This document shows positions 1 through 6,970 of a stretch of DNA of 14,703 nucleotides, one piece after another; the first letter of the stretch is position 1, and each line of letters starts with the position of its first letter. The position numbers and the translations under genes are program-made. The notes beneath the pieces were generated by a model. That model was not told the DNA's origin. It worked only from the letters and a program-made list of their open reading frames with translations, and ran no database searches. The stretch comes from an archaeon. Lineage in GTDB: Archaea > Iainarchaeota > Iainarchaeia > CSSED10-239. The DNA lies in assembly GCA_029563035.1 (NCBI GenBank), contig JAKQTP010000022.1:1-14703 (forward strand), in the 5' to 3' direction.

Positions 1-1401
1 GAACTATTAACAAGGCGTGAGCAGGTTAAGAAATTAGTTGAACAAATTGCAGAATTAGAAACTAAAATAAAAATAAAGCCTGATGTAGATTTGAGTTTAT
101 TGGAGAAAGCTGAAATATTTTTATTTGAAGGGCTTACGAGAGAAAAGAAATTAGGAGAAACAAGAAATAAGGTATTTGAAAAAAACATAAAAAAACAAAC
201 AACAGCATTAGAAGTAGAAATTGAAAAAAGAAAAGCATTATTAAATGAATTATTGACCGCTGAAACAGCATACACATTATTAGAAGATGGCGAAAAAAAA
301 TTGAAAAAATCAAGCGAAAAAGTTGGAAAAAAAATTAAACAAGGAATTACGAAAGGAGTTGAAGATAATTTTAGCTTAGTTGATGCTATTTTTAGAACAA
401 CTGAGGAAGCTAAAAAATATTTAGAAGATTTTTTAAAAGATTTAGTTTTAGAGAACATTGAGTTAGGAATTGACCCACAAACCGATGAAGCTATTTTGAC
501 AGTTGTTAATCAAATAAAGGAATTAAATAAGAAATTAGAAAATGAGGAGAATCAAATAAAATTATTATTTGCAGTTCCCGAAATACCTGAACCAAAAACA
601 AGCGAGGGCGGTAAGGTAGAAAAAGTAAGACAAAAGGCAGTAGGTAAACAAAGTGGCGTAGGTAGCTTTTTCGGATTTAGTGAAAGTGATGAATTAATAG
701 ACAAACAAGTCAAAGGCGCACAAACTATTTTTGGCATTCAACAGGATTTAAGTAATTTAGCTTTAAACGCATCCAAATTAAGAGCAGATAAAGAAGTTCA
801 AATATTAGAAGATAAAAGGCGTAGGGGTTTGATTTCTGAAAAGAAATATCAAAACGAATTAAACAAGATTAAAAATGAGCAAGCCAAAAAGCAAAGGCGT
901 GCGGATATTATACAAGCATTTTTGGCAGTTCCACTAGCATTTTTACAAGGGTTAAAAGATGGAGGTTTGCCAGCCGCTTTTATTGCAAGTGCCTTAGCAT
1001 TAGCACAGGCTACAATAGTAGCGAGCGCACCAGTACCTAAATTTAAAGAGGGTGGATTATTCAAAGGTAGTGGATTTGTACGAGGTAGAAGTCATAATCT
1101 CGGAGGGGTTAACGCAGAATTAGAGGGCGGTGAATTTGTTGTAAAAAGAAAAGCGGTTAAAAAGTTCGGAGTAGGTTTTTTAAAAGATATAAACGATTTA
1201 AAAAAGCCAAGTGTTTTATTCAATGAAAAAGACTACCAAACAAATAGAGAAATTAATCAATTTAATCTTAATTTTGCAAAGATTGAGGATAAATTAAGCC
1301 TATTAAATTCATACACACGTGAGGGAAATAGCAATAGTTATAAAGAGGTAGAGCAGTTGAGACTGTTAAATGAAAAGATTAAATTAAATAGGGGTTATTA
1401 A
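1..1401 (+). CDS. Tail tape-measure protein, C-terminal part (5' end outside the window)
   Basis: The reading frame is open from base 1, so the gene starts upstream; the TTG at 91 is only an internal codon. About 466 residues are visible. The first two thirds are Lys/Glu-rich and helical, predicted to form long coiled coils. A hydrophobic Ala/Leu-rich segment follows at about 910-1035, then a Gly-rich stretch at about 1045-1137 containing GGLFKGSGFVRGRSH and AELEGGEFVVKRKAV. This helical rod, hydrophobic segment and 'GG..G..HS/N.GGV.AELEGGEFVV' tail is the hallmark of tape-measure proteins in Bacteroidota phages and prophages. The protein would set tail length inside the tube and enter the host envelope at infection. 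A tail-tip gene follows 25 bases later, as expected. The family is secure; full length cannot be judged. Confidence 0.85.
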   Translation, partial: ELLTRREQVKKLVEQIAELETKIKIKPDVDLSLLEKAEIFLFEGLTREKKLGETRNKVFEKNIKKQTTALEVEIEKRKALLNELLTAETAYTLLEDGEKKLKKSSEKVGKKIKQGITKGVEDNFSLVDAIFRTTEEAKKYLEDFLKDLVLENIELGIDPQTDEAILTVVNQIKELNKKLENEENQIKLLFAVPEIPEPKTSEGGKVEKVRQKAVGKQSGVGSFFGFSESDELIDKQVKGAQTIFGIQQDLSNLALNASKLRADKEVQILEDKRRRGLISEKKYQNELNKIKNEQAKKQRRADIIQAFLAVPLAFLQGLKDGGLPAAFIASALALAQATIVASAPVPKFKEGGLFKGSGFVRGRSHNLGGVNAELEGGEFVVKRKAVKKFGVGFLKDINDLKKPSVLFNEKDYQTNREINQFNLNFAKIEDKLSLLNSYTREGNSNSYKEVEQLRLLNEKIKLNRGY

Positions 1402-1426
1402 AGAAAATACCTTAAAAACTTAAATA

Positions 1427-3367
1427 GTGGATATTAAAGCAACTTTAAACGGAATAGATTTTTCAGATAGCATAAAAGGACTTTCAGACCTTAAATATAT
1501 ATTTTTAAGGGAAAGCGGTTTTAGAAATAGCGAACAGATATTTCGGGAATTGGTGGAAGTTGATTTATTGGTATCTGGGGATGCCTATAATTTTATAAAC
1601 GATTTACGAAAAAACAATCCATGTGTAGAAATTAGCATTCAATTATATGATGTGTGCGATGGGTTTGATGATTTAAATTTCGATGGAACTATTTTACAAA
1701 GGTTTTTAATTAAAAACATAGGTAATTGCACGTTTACGATTACAACAATAAAAGATAACAGTTTTAGCGCATTTATCCGTGATGTGATTGATTTAGAGGT
1801 CTGGACATTTAACACACAGACTTTAAATTGCGAAACGATAACATTAATACCTACTATAATTACAAGTATTGCAACTTCGATTCCTAATATATTGGCTTGG
1901 GATGCATTGGACTTGCTTAATTATTTAGTAGGTTTTTTGAGTGATAACAAGATAACGGTTCAAAGTACTTTTTTAACGACTAATAAAATAGCCATTACAA
2001 CAGGCTACAATTTGCACAATACAAATATTGAAATAGAAAAATCATATCCTAAACTATCATATAGTCAAGTGTTCGGAGAATTGCGCAAAAAGTTTGCTTT
2101 ATTTATGAGTTTGGAGGGTAATGTAATTAAAATAGAACCCGAAAACGATTTTTTTATAAATACAAAGATTTTAGATTTAACTGATTTCTCATTAAATGCG
2201 ATTGAACAAATAAACCAAGACAACCTATTTAATGCCATTTTAGTAGGTAGTGAAGATACTGTCATGGTTGACACCGACAATACAGTCGTTCCACAAAAAA
2301 GCCTTACAGCGTGGAATAAGGAAACGTTTTTTGATTGTGGAGGGTGCGGAGCGGAAAAGGGGAATGATTTAGACGCAGTATCAAATTTTATAATTGATGC
2401 TAATTTAATTCATGAAGCATTAACAACACCAATAGGTGATGACTACGAACATGACGATTCTATTTTTATGGTTAATTATTTCATTGCATCACCAACCGTA
2501 AACTTTTTAGTTGGACAAATTGCATTACCTCCATCAAATTATAACGAGATTTTAAACAATGAAAACGTATTAAATAGGTGGGTAGGCGTTGCGAATGCAT
2601 GTTATTTGTTAAAATCATTTTATAAATATGGTTTTGATATAAATAATAATCAAAATATTCAATTATCAAGTTTTGCGGTTGGAAGTGGTGGATTTACAGA
2701 TATATCTATAAATCGGGTTAGATTTGGCGACCCTATACAAAACATACTATCCGACAATGAAAATAGTTTATTTAATGACAACTTAGCACCTGACCCATTT
2801 ACGTATTTTTTATGTCAAGAATCGGGCATTTATAAATTTTACACAAATGCAAACATAAAACAAGACATAAGCGGAATATTTACGCCAGTTGTTGGTGCGA
2901 TTTTAACCATTTCATTGCAAAGTTATGTAGATTCAACTTTAACTACCTTAATAGATAGCTTTGATTTTACAATACCAAGTAGTGGGAATTTAGCATCTAT
3001 TGAAGAATTTATGGAGGTTGAGGGTAGTTTTAATTTAAGCGTTGGAAATGTTGTAATAGTATCGCATAGGTTTGAGTATAGCGGTTTTGGACCCGTGCAA
3101 TATATTATTTTTTCATCACCTACAAATTTTAGACTTATTTCAGACGGTTCTGCATGTCAGAAATTAACAGAGCAAGGCGATATTTTTAAGCCTTATGAAA
3201 CGGAATTAGAAGCTATATTGTGTAAAGATGATTTTAACAAAATAAAAGCTAATAGAGGTGGATATATTCCAATATATGGCGAGAAGTGTTGGATTAAAAG
3301 AATTGAATATTTACCAAAAAAGAAAAGCAAATTAATTTTAATGCACAAAAAAACGATAAATATATGA
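1427..3367 (+). CDS. Putative tail-tip / baseplate hub protein
   Basis: A 646-residue protein with a GTG start, 25 bases after the tape-measure stop; the next gene starts inside its stop codon (ATGA). There is no signal peptide or membrane segment, and composition is beta-rich. Residues about 210-245 read FGELRKKFALFMSLEGN followed by an IKIEP strand, resembling a hub-type fold in which a helix packs on a short beta meander. A CGGC pair lies at residues 304-307. The C-terminal region is basic. Position directly after the tape measure is where siphoviruses encode distal-tail and tail-associated hub proteins, so a role in the tail tip is inferred mainly from context. I cannot assign a named family from sequence alone. 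It could instead be a distal tail protein with an added carbohydrate-binding domain. Confidence 0.55.
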   Translation: MDIKATLNGIDFSDSIKGLSDLKYIFLRESGFRNSEQIFRELVEVDLLVSGDAYNFINDLRKNNPCVEISIQLYDVCDGFDDLNFDGTILQRFLIKNIGNCTFTITTIKDNSFSAFIRDVIDLEVWTFNTQTLNCETITLIPTIITSIATSIPNILAWDALDLLNYLVGFLSDNKITVQSTFLTTNKIAITTGYNLHNTNIEIEKSYPKLSYSQVFGELRKKFALFMSLEGNVIKIEPENDFFINTKILDLTDFSLNAIEQINQDNLFNAILVGSEDTVMVDTDNTVVPQKSLTAWNKETFFDCGGCGAEKGNDLDAVSNFIIDANLIHEALTTPIGDDYEHDDSIFMVNYFIASPTVNFLVGQIALPPSNYNEILNNENVLNRWVGVANACYLLKSFYKYGFDINNNQNIQLSSFAVGSGGFTDISINRVRFGDPIQNILSDNENSLFNDNLAPDPFTYFLCQESGIYKFYTNANIKQDISGIFTPVVGAILTISLQSYVDSTLTTLIDSFDFTIPSSGNLASIEEFMEVEGSFNLSVGNVVIVSHRFEYSGFGPVQYIIFSSPTNFRLISDGSACQKLTEQGDIFKPYETELEAILCKDDFNKIKANRGGYIPIYGEKCWIKRIEYLPKKKSKLILMHKKTINI

Positions 3368-4896
3368 TACCCAAAGGGCAAATGTTAATTGAAAAATCGG
3401 TAAGCGATTGCGCAACGGTTTGCGATAAAGTAGTAGTGGACAACAAACATAAATTTAATTTTCAATTTTATGACAAAGGAAATGACTTATTTAAAAACGA
3501 TTTTGAAGAGAATCCATTTTATAGAACAAACGATTTAAGCACTTATATCGAAATTGATTTATTGGCTAATCCTTTGCCATTTCCAGACCCTGACTCAAAT
3601 TGGTTTATTCTTTATTCAGATACAAAATGTTATTTTTTCCATTGGGGTGGAGCGTATTTATTAAACGAGGTTAACGAAAATTTAAGTATAGTTACTATTG
3701 AGTTTGATGCATCATTTGGGGTTACAAGATTAAATACAATTTTTGCAATTAACCAAACTTTTGGAGCTGAAACGGGAGCGGTTGCAGGTGCAGGCACAAA
3801 TTTTGTAAGCATAAATATTTTTAGTCCTATATTTTACTACCAACAAAATACACCGATAACCGAACTTTTTGCACCGATACAAAAGAAATTAGATACTAAT
3901 AATTTTTATTGGAGTACAAGCGATGGAGAAATGTGTTTTTTAAACATGAGCGAGATAACGAGTAATTTAGGGACGATAACGCCTGGTTTTTATTTTCCTA
4001 TTTTAATTGAAATAGATAAATACATTTCAGTTAGATATATGATTGAAAATACATATACTTTTCCAATTAATTACAATATAACTATTTTGGATAATTTATT
4101 TTTACCTATTTACACTTCACCGATAAAGGTAATAAATCCAAATAGTACCATAAACGTATATGAGGAATGGAAGGCGACATCAGGCGCACCAAATGGATAT
4201 TTAAGTATAGATTTTCAATCAGTTGATATTGAGAATTTAATTAGCGATGGATTGTGTGTTGATAATGTAGATATAAAAATCCACAATAAAATAAAAGAGA
4301 TAACAAAAACCGACTGCAATGGAGATATTACAACAGTTCCATTTATTGAAACGAATAATGCAGAAAGCCAATTGATTGAAATTGATGCCTTATTATTTAG
4401 TGGTGAACACTTTTTTACCATTACCGATATTGATAATAACGAGATTGAAAGCATAATTTATAATTTTGTAGATTATACTGATAATTACGAATGTTGTTCG
4501 TTTTTAAGGCTTAGATGGACTGATTTATGCAAATTAAACGGAATAAACTATAAAGATTTTCCATTTGTTAACGAGTTAATGTTTTATGGGTATAAGGCTA
4601 AAATAGCACTTGACAAGGTAGAAGCTATTTCAATAGTTTTAAATAATGGCAAAAAACAAAAGGTATTTAGTCATACCATTGGAAAAAGCGAGGTGCAAAT
4701 ACATCCATATAGCGAAAACATTATGGACAATTTAGAGGTAGTTTTCACACATGGAGTTTTAAGCGTGGATTTAATCGAACATTACCCTACCGAAAATGAT
4801 TTTATAGTAGATGAAATTGACTGTTATTTATATAGTGGAAGGGTAGAACTTTATAAAAAAGGAAGTGAGTTAGTTAAATCTTCATGTTGTTGTTAA
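3364..4896 (+). CDS. Putative tail-associated structural protein
   Basis: A 510-residue protein whose ATG overlaps the upstream stop (ATGA), implying translational coupling with the hub-like gene. It appears to be made of successive beta-rich domains. The C-terminal 130 residues start at ECCSFLRLRWTDLCKLNGI, continue with a KAKIALDKVEAISIVLNNG segment and end in SSCCC. A domain starting 'LRW.D..G', with a strand of the 'VEAISI.L..G' kind, recurs at the ends of large tail proteins next to Bacteroidota phage tape measures, as far as I recall. No catalytic motif for peptidoglycan or glycan cleavage is seen. A tail-tip or receptor-binding role is inferred from position. The last 23 bases overlap the minus-strand gene at 4874-5053, so the two transcription units converge here. 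Confidence 0.5.
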   Translation: MIPKGQMLIEKSVSDCATVCDKVVVDNKHKFNFQFYDKGNDLFKNDFEENPFYRTNDLSTYIEIDLLANPLPFPDPDSNWFILYSDTKCYFFHWGGAYLLNEVNENLSIVTIEFDASFGVTRLNTIFAINQTFGAETGAVAGAGTNFVSINIFSPIFYYQQNTPITELFAPIQKKLDTNNFYWSTSDGEMCFLNMSEITSNLGTITPGFYFPILIEIDKYISVRYMIENTYTFPINYNITILDNLFLPIYTSPIKVINPNSTINVYEEWKATSGAPNGYLSIDFQSVDIENLISDGLCVDNVDIKIHNKIKEITKTDCNGDITTVPFIETNNAESQLIEIDALLFSGEHFFTITDIDNNEIESIIYNFVDYTDNYECCSFLRLRWTDLCKLNGINYKDFPFVNELMFYGYKAKIALDKVEAISIVLNNGKKQKVFSHTIGKSEVQIHPYSENIMDNLEVVFTHGVLSVDLIEHYPTENDFIVDEIDCYLYSGRVELYKKGSELVKSSCCC

Positions 4897-5053
4897 TTGA
4901 CAAAACTAAAAATATTGAAGACGCACCAAGGAGAACGATAATAATATCATCTTTATTTATGCCATTTATAAGCATGTCAGCACATGCCTTAATTATCGCA
5001 AACATACTTACCGAAATATAAATTAAGACCAAAATGTCTATTAATTTTACCAT
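4874..5053 (-). CDS. Small two-helix membrane protein (59 residues)
   Basis: The ATG at 5053 overlaps the stop of the preceding minus-strand frame (TAATG), which is typical of coupled phage genes. The product runs MVKLIDILVLIYISVSMFAI, then IKACADMLINGINKDD, then a second hydrophobic stretch IIIVLLGASSIFLVLSI, and ends NNNMKI. Two transmembrane helices (about residues 4-21 and 36-53) with a short charged loop are clear. Size and topology would fit a class II-type holin or a small inner-membrane accessory protein, but no neighbouring endolysin supports lysis, so no function is assigned. Its 3' end overlaps the convergent tail gene by 23 bases. The coupled start, hydrophobicity pattern and otherwise empty slot argue that it is real. 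Confidence 0.6.
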   Translation of the reverse strand: MVKLIDILVLIYISVSMFAIIKACADMLINGINKDDIIIVLLGASSIFLVLSINNNMKI

Positions 5054-5307
5054 TATTTTTGATTTTGTTTAATTAATTCGTTTTTTAAATTGTAGTAATC
5101 TCCAATACTCATATTATCTAAGTCTGAAATATTTATATTATATTCTTTGCAAATAGCCACATTAACAGCATTTAATTCTGTGGCGTATTTGACTGGATTT
5201 GAAGTTTTTGAAATATTTCCATTTGTAGCAAAGCAAAATCTATATAAGGTTTCAAAGTTGGCATAAAGTCCGTGAAGTGTTTCCGTACTTCTTGGAAAAA
5301 AAAAACC
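5053..5307 (-). CDS. Open -1 frame: likely chaperone C-terminal extension (GT-like) or overlapping gene
   Basis: This minus-strand frame is -1 relative to the chaperone-like gene (5759-5172). It is stop-free from 5307 to the TAA at 5055-5053, about 84 codons, so it continues about 40 codons past that gene's stop. The last 48 residues look like real protein: NPVKYATELNAVNVAICKEY, then NINISDLDNMSIGDYY, then NLKNELIKQNQK. A helix, a short loop and then a 'D..MS..DYY.L...L' helix is what the T part of tail chaperone G-T fusions often looks like. No convincing ATG lies in the overlap; the first ATG (5112) leaves only 19 residues. Expression by -1 frameshifting from the upstream frame is therefore the simplest model, giving a fusion of about 235 residues. 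Alternatives are a weak GTG start at 5160 or a base miscounted in the T10 run. Confidence 0.5.
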   Translation of the reverse strand, partial: GFFFPRSTETLHGLYANFETLYRFCFATNGNISKTSNPVKYATELNAVNVAICKEYNINISDLDNMSIGDYYNLKNELIKQNQK

Positions 5308-5759
5308 TTAAAAAATGGGTAAGTATCTAAATAGTACTTTTTTAATTCCATAGTCTCCATAGTTTTTTTAATTGGGTTTTCACCTTGGAAATAAAAAAAT
5401 AAATCAAATAAATTCAATGCTATTGCATCACTTGCCCTATCGAATTCACTTGTATTTATTTTAAGAAAATGAGTAACGGAACGTATTTCACCTGACAATC
5501 TTTTGACCTCATTAAAATCGGTTGAAATGTCAAGTAGAAATGTATTTTTGTCAATCCGATTAACAGCATTTTGTAGGTTTTCTTTTGTAACGCCTAAAAA
5601 AGCCAAATAATTACTATTTTCCTGAATAGCTAAAAAATGTTTGGCAGGTAGTTTAGACAAGTCAGCATCCTTAACCTTAAATAATTTTTTACCATCGGGA
5701 AAAGTAAAAAATAAATCTCCTTTGATAAAGTTACGTTTAAATATATTTATAAATCTCAT
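5172..5759 (-). CDS. Putative tail-assembly chaperone (G-like), minus strand
   Basis: A 195-residue protein starting at ATG 5759, which overlaps the upstream minus-strand stop (ATGA). It opens with MRFINIFKRN and a short beta segment with GKKLFKVKDADLSKLPAKHF, then continues as long helices. It includes SEFDRASDAIALNLFDLFFY, the motif QGENPIKK, then YPFFKVFFFQEVRKHF and DFMPTLKPYIDF. The scheme 'LP..h....E', a helical core, 'A..FF..ENP', and a final Phe-rich helix before a P.L motif matches small proteins encoded between tube and tape-measure genes in Bacteroidota phages, which I take to be tail chaperones. A -1 frame opens at the T10 run near codon 152-155. These proteins normally bind the tape measure before tube polymerisation. 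Here the gene opposes the tape-measure gene. The functional call is inferred from pattern and context, not from a catalytic or binding motif. Confidence 0.5.
   Translation of the reverse strand: MRFINIFKRNFIKGDLFFTFPDGKKLFKVKDADLSKLPAKHFLAIQENSNYLAFLGVTKENLQNAVNRIDKNTFLLDISTDFNEVKRLSGEIRSVTHFLKINTSEFDRASDAIALNLFDLFFYFQGENPIKKTMETMELKKYYLDTYPFFKVFFFQEVRKHFTDFMPTLKPYIDFALLQMEIFQKLQIQSNTPQN
5275..5305 (-). promoter_or_regulatory. Candidate -1 ribosomal frameshift site
   Basis: Ten consecutive T residues (minus strand, 5305-5296) are read in the chaperone frame as GTT TTT TTT TTC. Both T TTT TTT and T TTT TTC are canonical X-XXY-YYZ slippery heptamers in the correct phase, and a -1 slip enters the open frame ending at 5053. 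Three bases downstream, GAAGT (5291-5287) can pair with ACTTC (5278-5274) across an 8-base loop. That is a weak stem and closer than the usual 5-9 base spacer. A second AAA-centred slip point near 5207 does not form a canonical heptamer. Confidence 0.4.
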
Positions 5760-6106
5760 ATTTGATTGATTATTAATATCATTGTTTTAAGCCTTTGAAT
5801 TACACTTTGTTTTTTCTCTTCATTTTTCATAAGGTTTATAAAAAGTAAAGTGCTAATTCTGTTATTATAGGAGTTTATACCACTCATTAATTTTTGGGTA
5901 CTTATATGCTCATCACTTATAATGTCATCGAATGAAAATATTTGATTCATTTCTAAAATCCTTATATATTCATTTAAAGTATTAGCAAATTGCTTTATAT
6001 TTTCCTTTGTTTTCTTTTCACAAATATATGATTTATTCAGTCCTTTTGGAACGAACTTAGCAACAATTAAGCCACTACCATATACTGTTTTTAAACTACT
6101 ATACAA
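5756..6106 (-). CDS. Unknown helical protein, start uncertain
   Basis: The frame is open from 6148 (TTG) to the TGA at 5758-5756, which overlaps the ATG of the chaperone-like gene. The product is about 116-130 residues, basic and mostly helical. It includes LKTVYGSGLIVAKFVPKGLN, a CEKKTKENIKQFANTLNEYI helix and a LLFINLMKNEEKKQSVIQRL C-terminal helix. I do not recognise a family. The start is ambiguous. TTG 6148 leaves 11 bases to the divergent gene and has no room for a promoter. TTG 6106, used here, lies just downstream of a -7-like element. An ATG at 6123 followed by nine A residues is out of frame by one base: with one more A it would read MKKKTNLYSSLKTV in frame. First gene of the minus-strand operon, so it may support the chaperone or regulate the unit. 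Confidence 0.55.
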   Translation of the reverse strand: MYSSLKTVYGSGLIVAKFVPKGLNKSYICEKKTKENIKQFANTLNEYIRILEMNQIFSFDDIISDEHISTQKLMSGINSYNNRISTLLFINLMKNEEKKQSVIQRLKTMILIINQI

Positions 6107-6125
6107 GTTTGTTTTTTTTTCATAA

Positions 6126-6158
6126 CAAAGATATAAAAATAAAGTCAAATATTTGCAA
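6126..6158 (-). promoter_or_regulatory. Candidate Bacteroidota-type promoter for the minus-strand operon
   Basis: On the minus strand TATCTTTG (6133-6126) matches the Bacteroidota -7 consensus TAnnTTTG. A TTG at 6158-6156 lies 22 bases upstream, near the accepted range for the -33 element. Transcription would begin around 6121-6117, almost on the ATG at 6123, so the message would be leaderless or would use TTG 6106. Confidence 0.35.
6146..6155. repeat. 10-bp perfect palindrome in the divergent start region
   Basis: CAAATATTTG is its own reverse complement and sits between the divergent genes, five bases before the ATG at 6160 and between the candidate -33 and -7 elements of the minus-strand promoter. 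It could be an operator for a dimeric regulator, although an A/T-rich 10-mer palindrome can also arise by chance. Confidence 0.25.
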
Positions 6159-6159
6159 T

Positions 6160-6375
6160 ATGTATGAATTGAAATTTAACGAGGTAGTAAAAATAGCCAA
6201 AGACAAAAACGAAATAAAGCGTTTAGTATTTTTGCACATGAGCGGAACTTTGGAATTTTTAATCAAAACTATTGATAAGTTGTCAAATATTGACAAGACA
6301 AAAATTGTCCAAAATGAAATAGAAAAAGTTGAGGATAAGGTTTCAGAAAAAGTAATTAAAACAAAAAATAAATAA
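6160..6375 (+). CDS. Small helical protein, unknown function
   Basis: A 71-residue product beginning MYELKFNEVVKIAKDKNEIK. The same frame is open back to 6109, but the extra codons lie under the divergent gene, so ATG 6160 is preferred. A short first strand is followed by helices FLIKTIDKLSNIDKTKI and a Lys/Glu-rich tail (EIEKVEDKVSEKVIKTKNK). The protein is soluble, with no membrane segment and no recognised motif. The tube-like gene starts one base after its stop, so the two are almost certainly co-transcribed, and this is the first gene of the plus-strand head operon. It may be a small assembly factor for the tube or portal, but this rests on position only. Confidence 0.6.
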   Translation: MYELKFNEVVKIAKDKNEIKRLVFLHMSGTLEFLIKTIDKLSNIDKTKIVQNEIEKVEDKVSEKVIKTKNK

Positions 6376-6376
6376 T

Positions 6377-6964
6377 ATGAGCGTAGTTTGTTTGCCAAAT
6401 TGTGTTACCACGTTGCCAAATTTTGGAGCGGTAGATATTTGCGATATTGAAAAAAGCCTAACGAGTGGCGAGATTGCAAAAATAATTTTTATTAAATGTA
6501 ATGAAACATTTACAGATATTGAAGACCCAGCAGAATGGACTGCAAAAAAATCCGCAGGGGATTTAACCGTACCTTTCGCGGGAAATGGAAAAATAGACAA
6601 AGCAGAGAAAAGCGGTGAGAAGCGTATAGCTTGTAAAACTGTTTACACCATTTCCAAGCGAAAATTTGAGTATAGTTCTCCATTGGTAGATAACGTGGCT
6701 CAATCAGAATGGGCGTTATATAACACATTGGAAGAGCAAAAATTAGGATTAGCAGTAATGTTTTTAACATGTGATGGGATTCTATTGATTGACCCTGACT
6801 ATTCAACTGGAAAAACAGCAGGCATTAAAGCAAGTTTTGATGTTAACCAAATTTTAAGCGGTGAAGTTGACGGACAGATGGAATATATGATTGATGGAGA
6901 AATTACCGAAAAGAGAAGTTTAAAAAGGGTATTATTGCCAAGTACTGTTTTAGCTATTTTGTAA
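6377..6964 (+). CDS. Putative major tail (tube) protein
   Basis: A 195-residue protein starting one base after the previous stop. It is beta-rich with no signal peptide. The N-terminus carries two Cys-containing turns (VVCLPNC, VDICDIE). The middle holds a KTVYTISKRKFEYSSPLVDN segment with SEWALYNTLEEQK. The C-terminal part has LTCDGILLIDPDYST, then AGIKASFDVNQILSGEVDGQ and a strand MEYMIDGEI. Length and the alternation of long beta strands with one central helix suit tube proteins of non-contractile tails. The C-terminal 'F.V..I..G...G...Y' strands resemble the last sheet of such folds. Placement beside the chaperone-like genes supports this, since tube and chaperone genes are normally adjacent. 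A capsid decoration protein is the main alternative. Confidence 0.45.
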   Translation: MSVVCLPNCVTTLPNFGAVDICDIEKSLTSGEIAKIIFIKCNETFTDIEDPAEWTAKKSAGDLTVPFAGNGKIDKAEKSGEKRIACKTVYTISKRKFEYSSPLVDNVAQSEWALYNTLEEQKLGLAVMFLTCDGILLIDPDYSTGKTAGIKASFDVNQILSGEVDGQMEYMIDGEITEKRSLKRVLLPSTVLAIL

Positions 6965-6970
6965 TGAACA

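Noticed and set aside
4972..4987. Inverted repeat GCATGT-CAGC-ACATGC as a terminator for the tail genes
   Set aside because: The stem is only 6 bp, lies inside the small membrane-protein gene and is not followed by a T-run.
5204..5210. CAAAAAC as the frameshift heptamer
   Set aside because: In the chaperone frame the codons are CAA AAA CTT, so the heptamer is out of phase; the T10 run fits better, though a single-codon AAA slip here cannot be excluded.
6107..6148. TTG 6148 as start of the minus-strand gene ending at 5756
   Set aside because: It leaves 11 bases to the divergent ATG and places the -7-like element inside the coding region. Kept only as a possible outer limit.
6109..6159. Upstream extension of the 71-residue gene to 6109
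   Set aside because: The extra codons lie under the divergent gene's start region and its A9 tract; ATG 6160 gives a sensible N-terminus.
6120..6398. 92-codon minus-strand ORF opposite the 71-residue gene
   Set aside because: Antisense to a better candidate, it crosses the divergent promoter region and has no operon partner. Similar minus-strand ORFs opposite 552-737, 849-1064, 2065-2280, 4215-4454, 6510-6806 and 10475-10738 are also shadows of coding genes.
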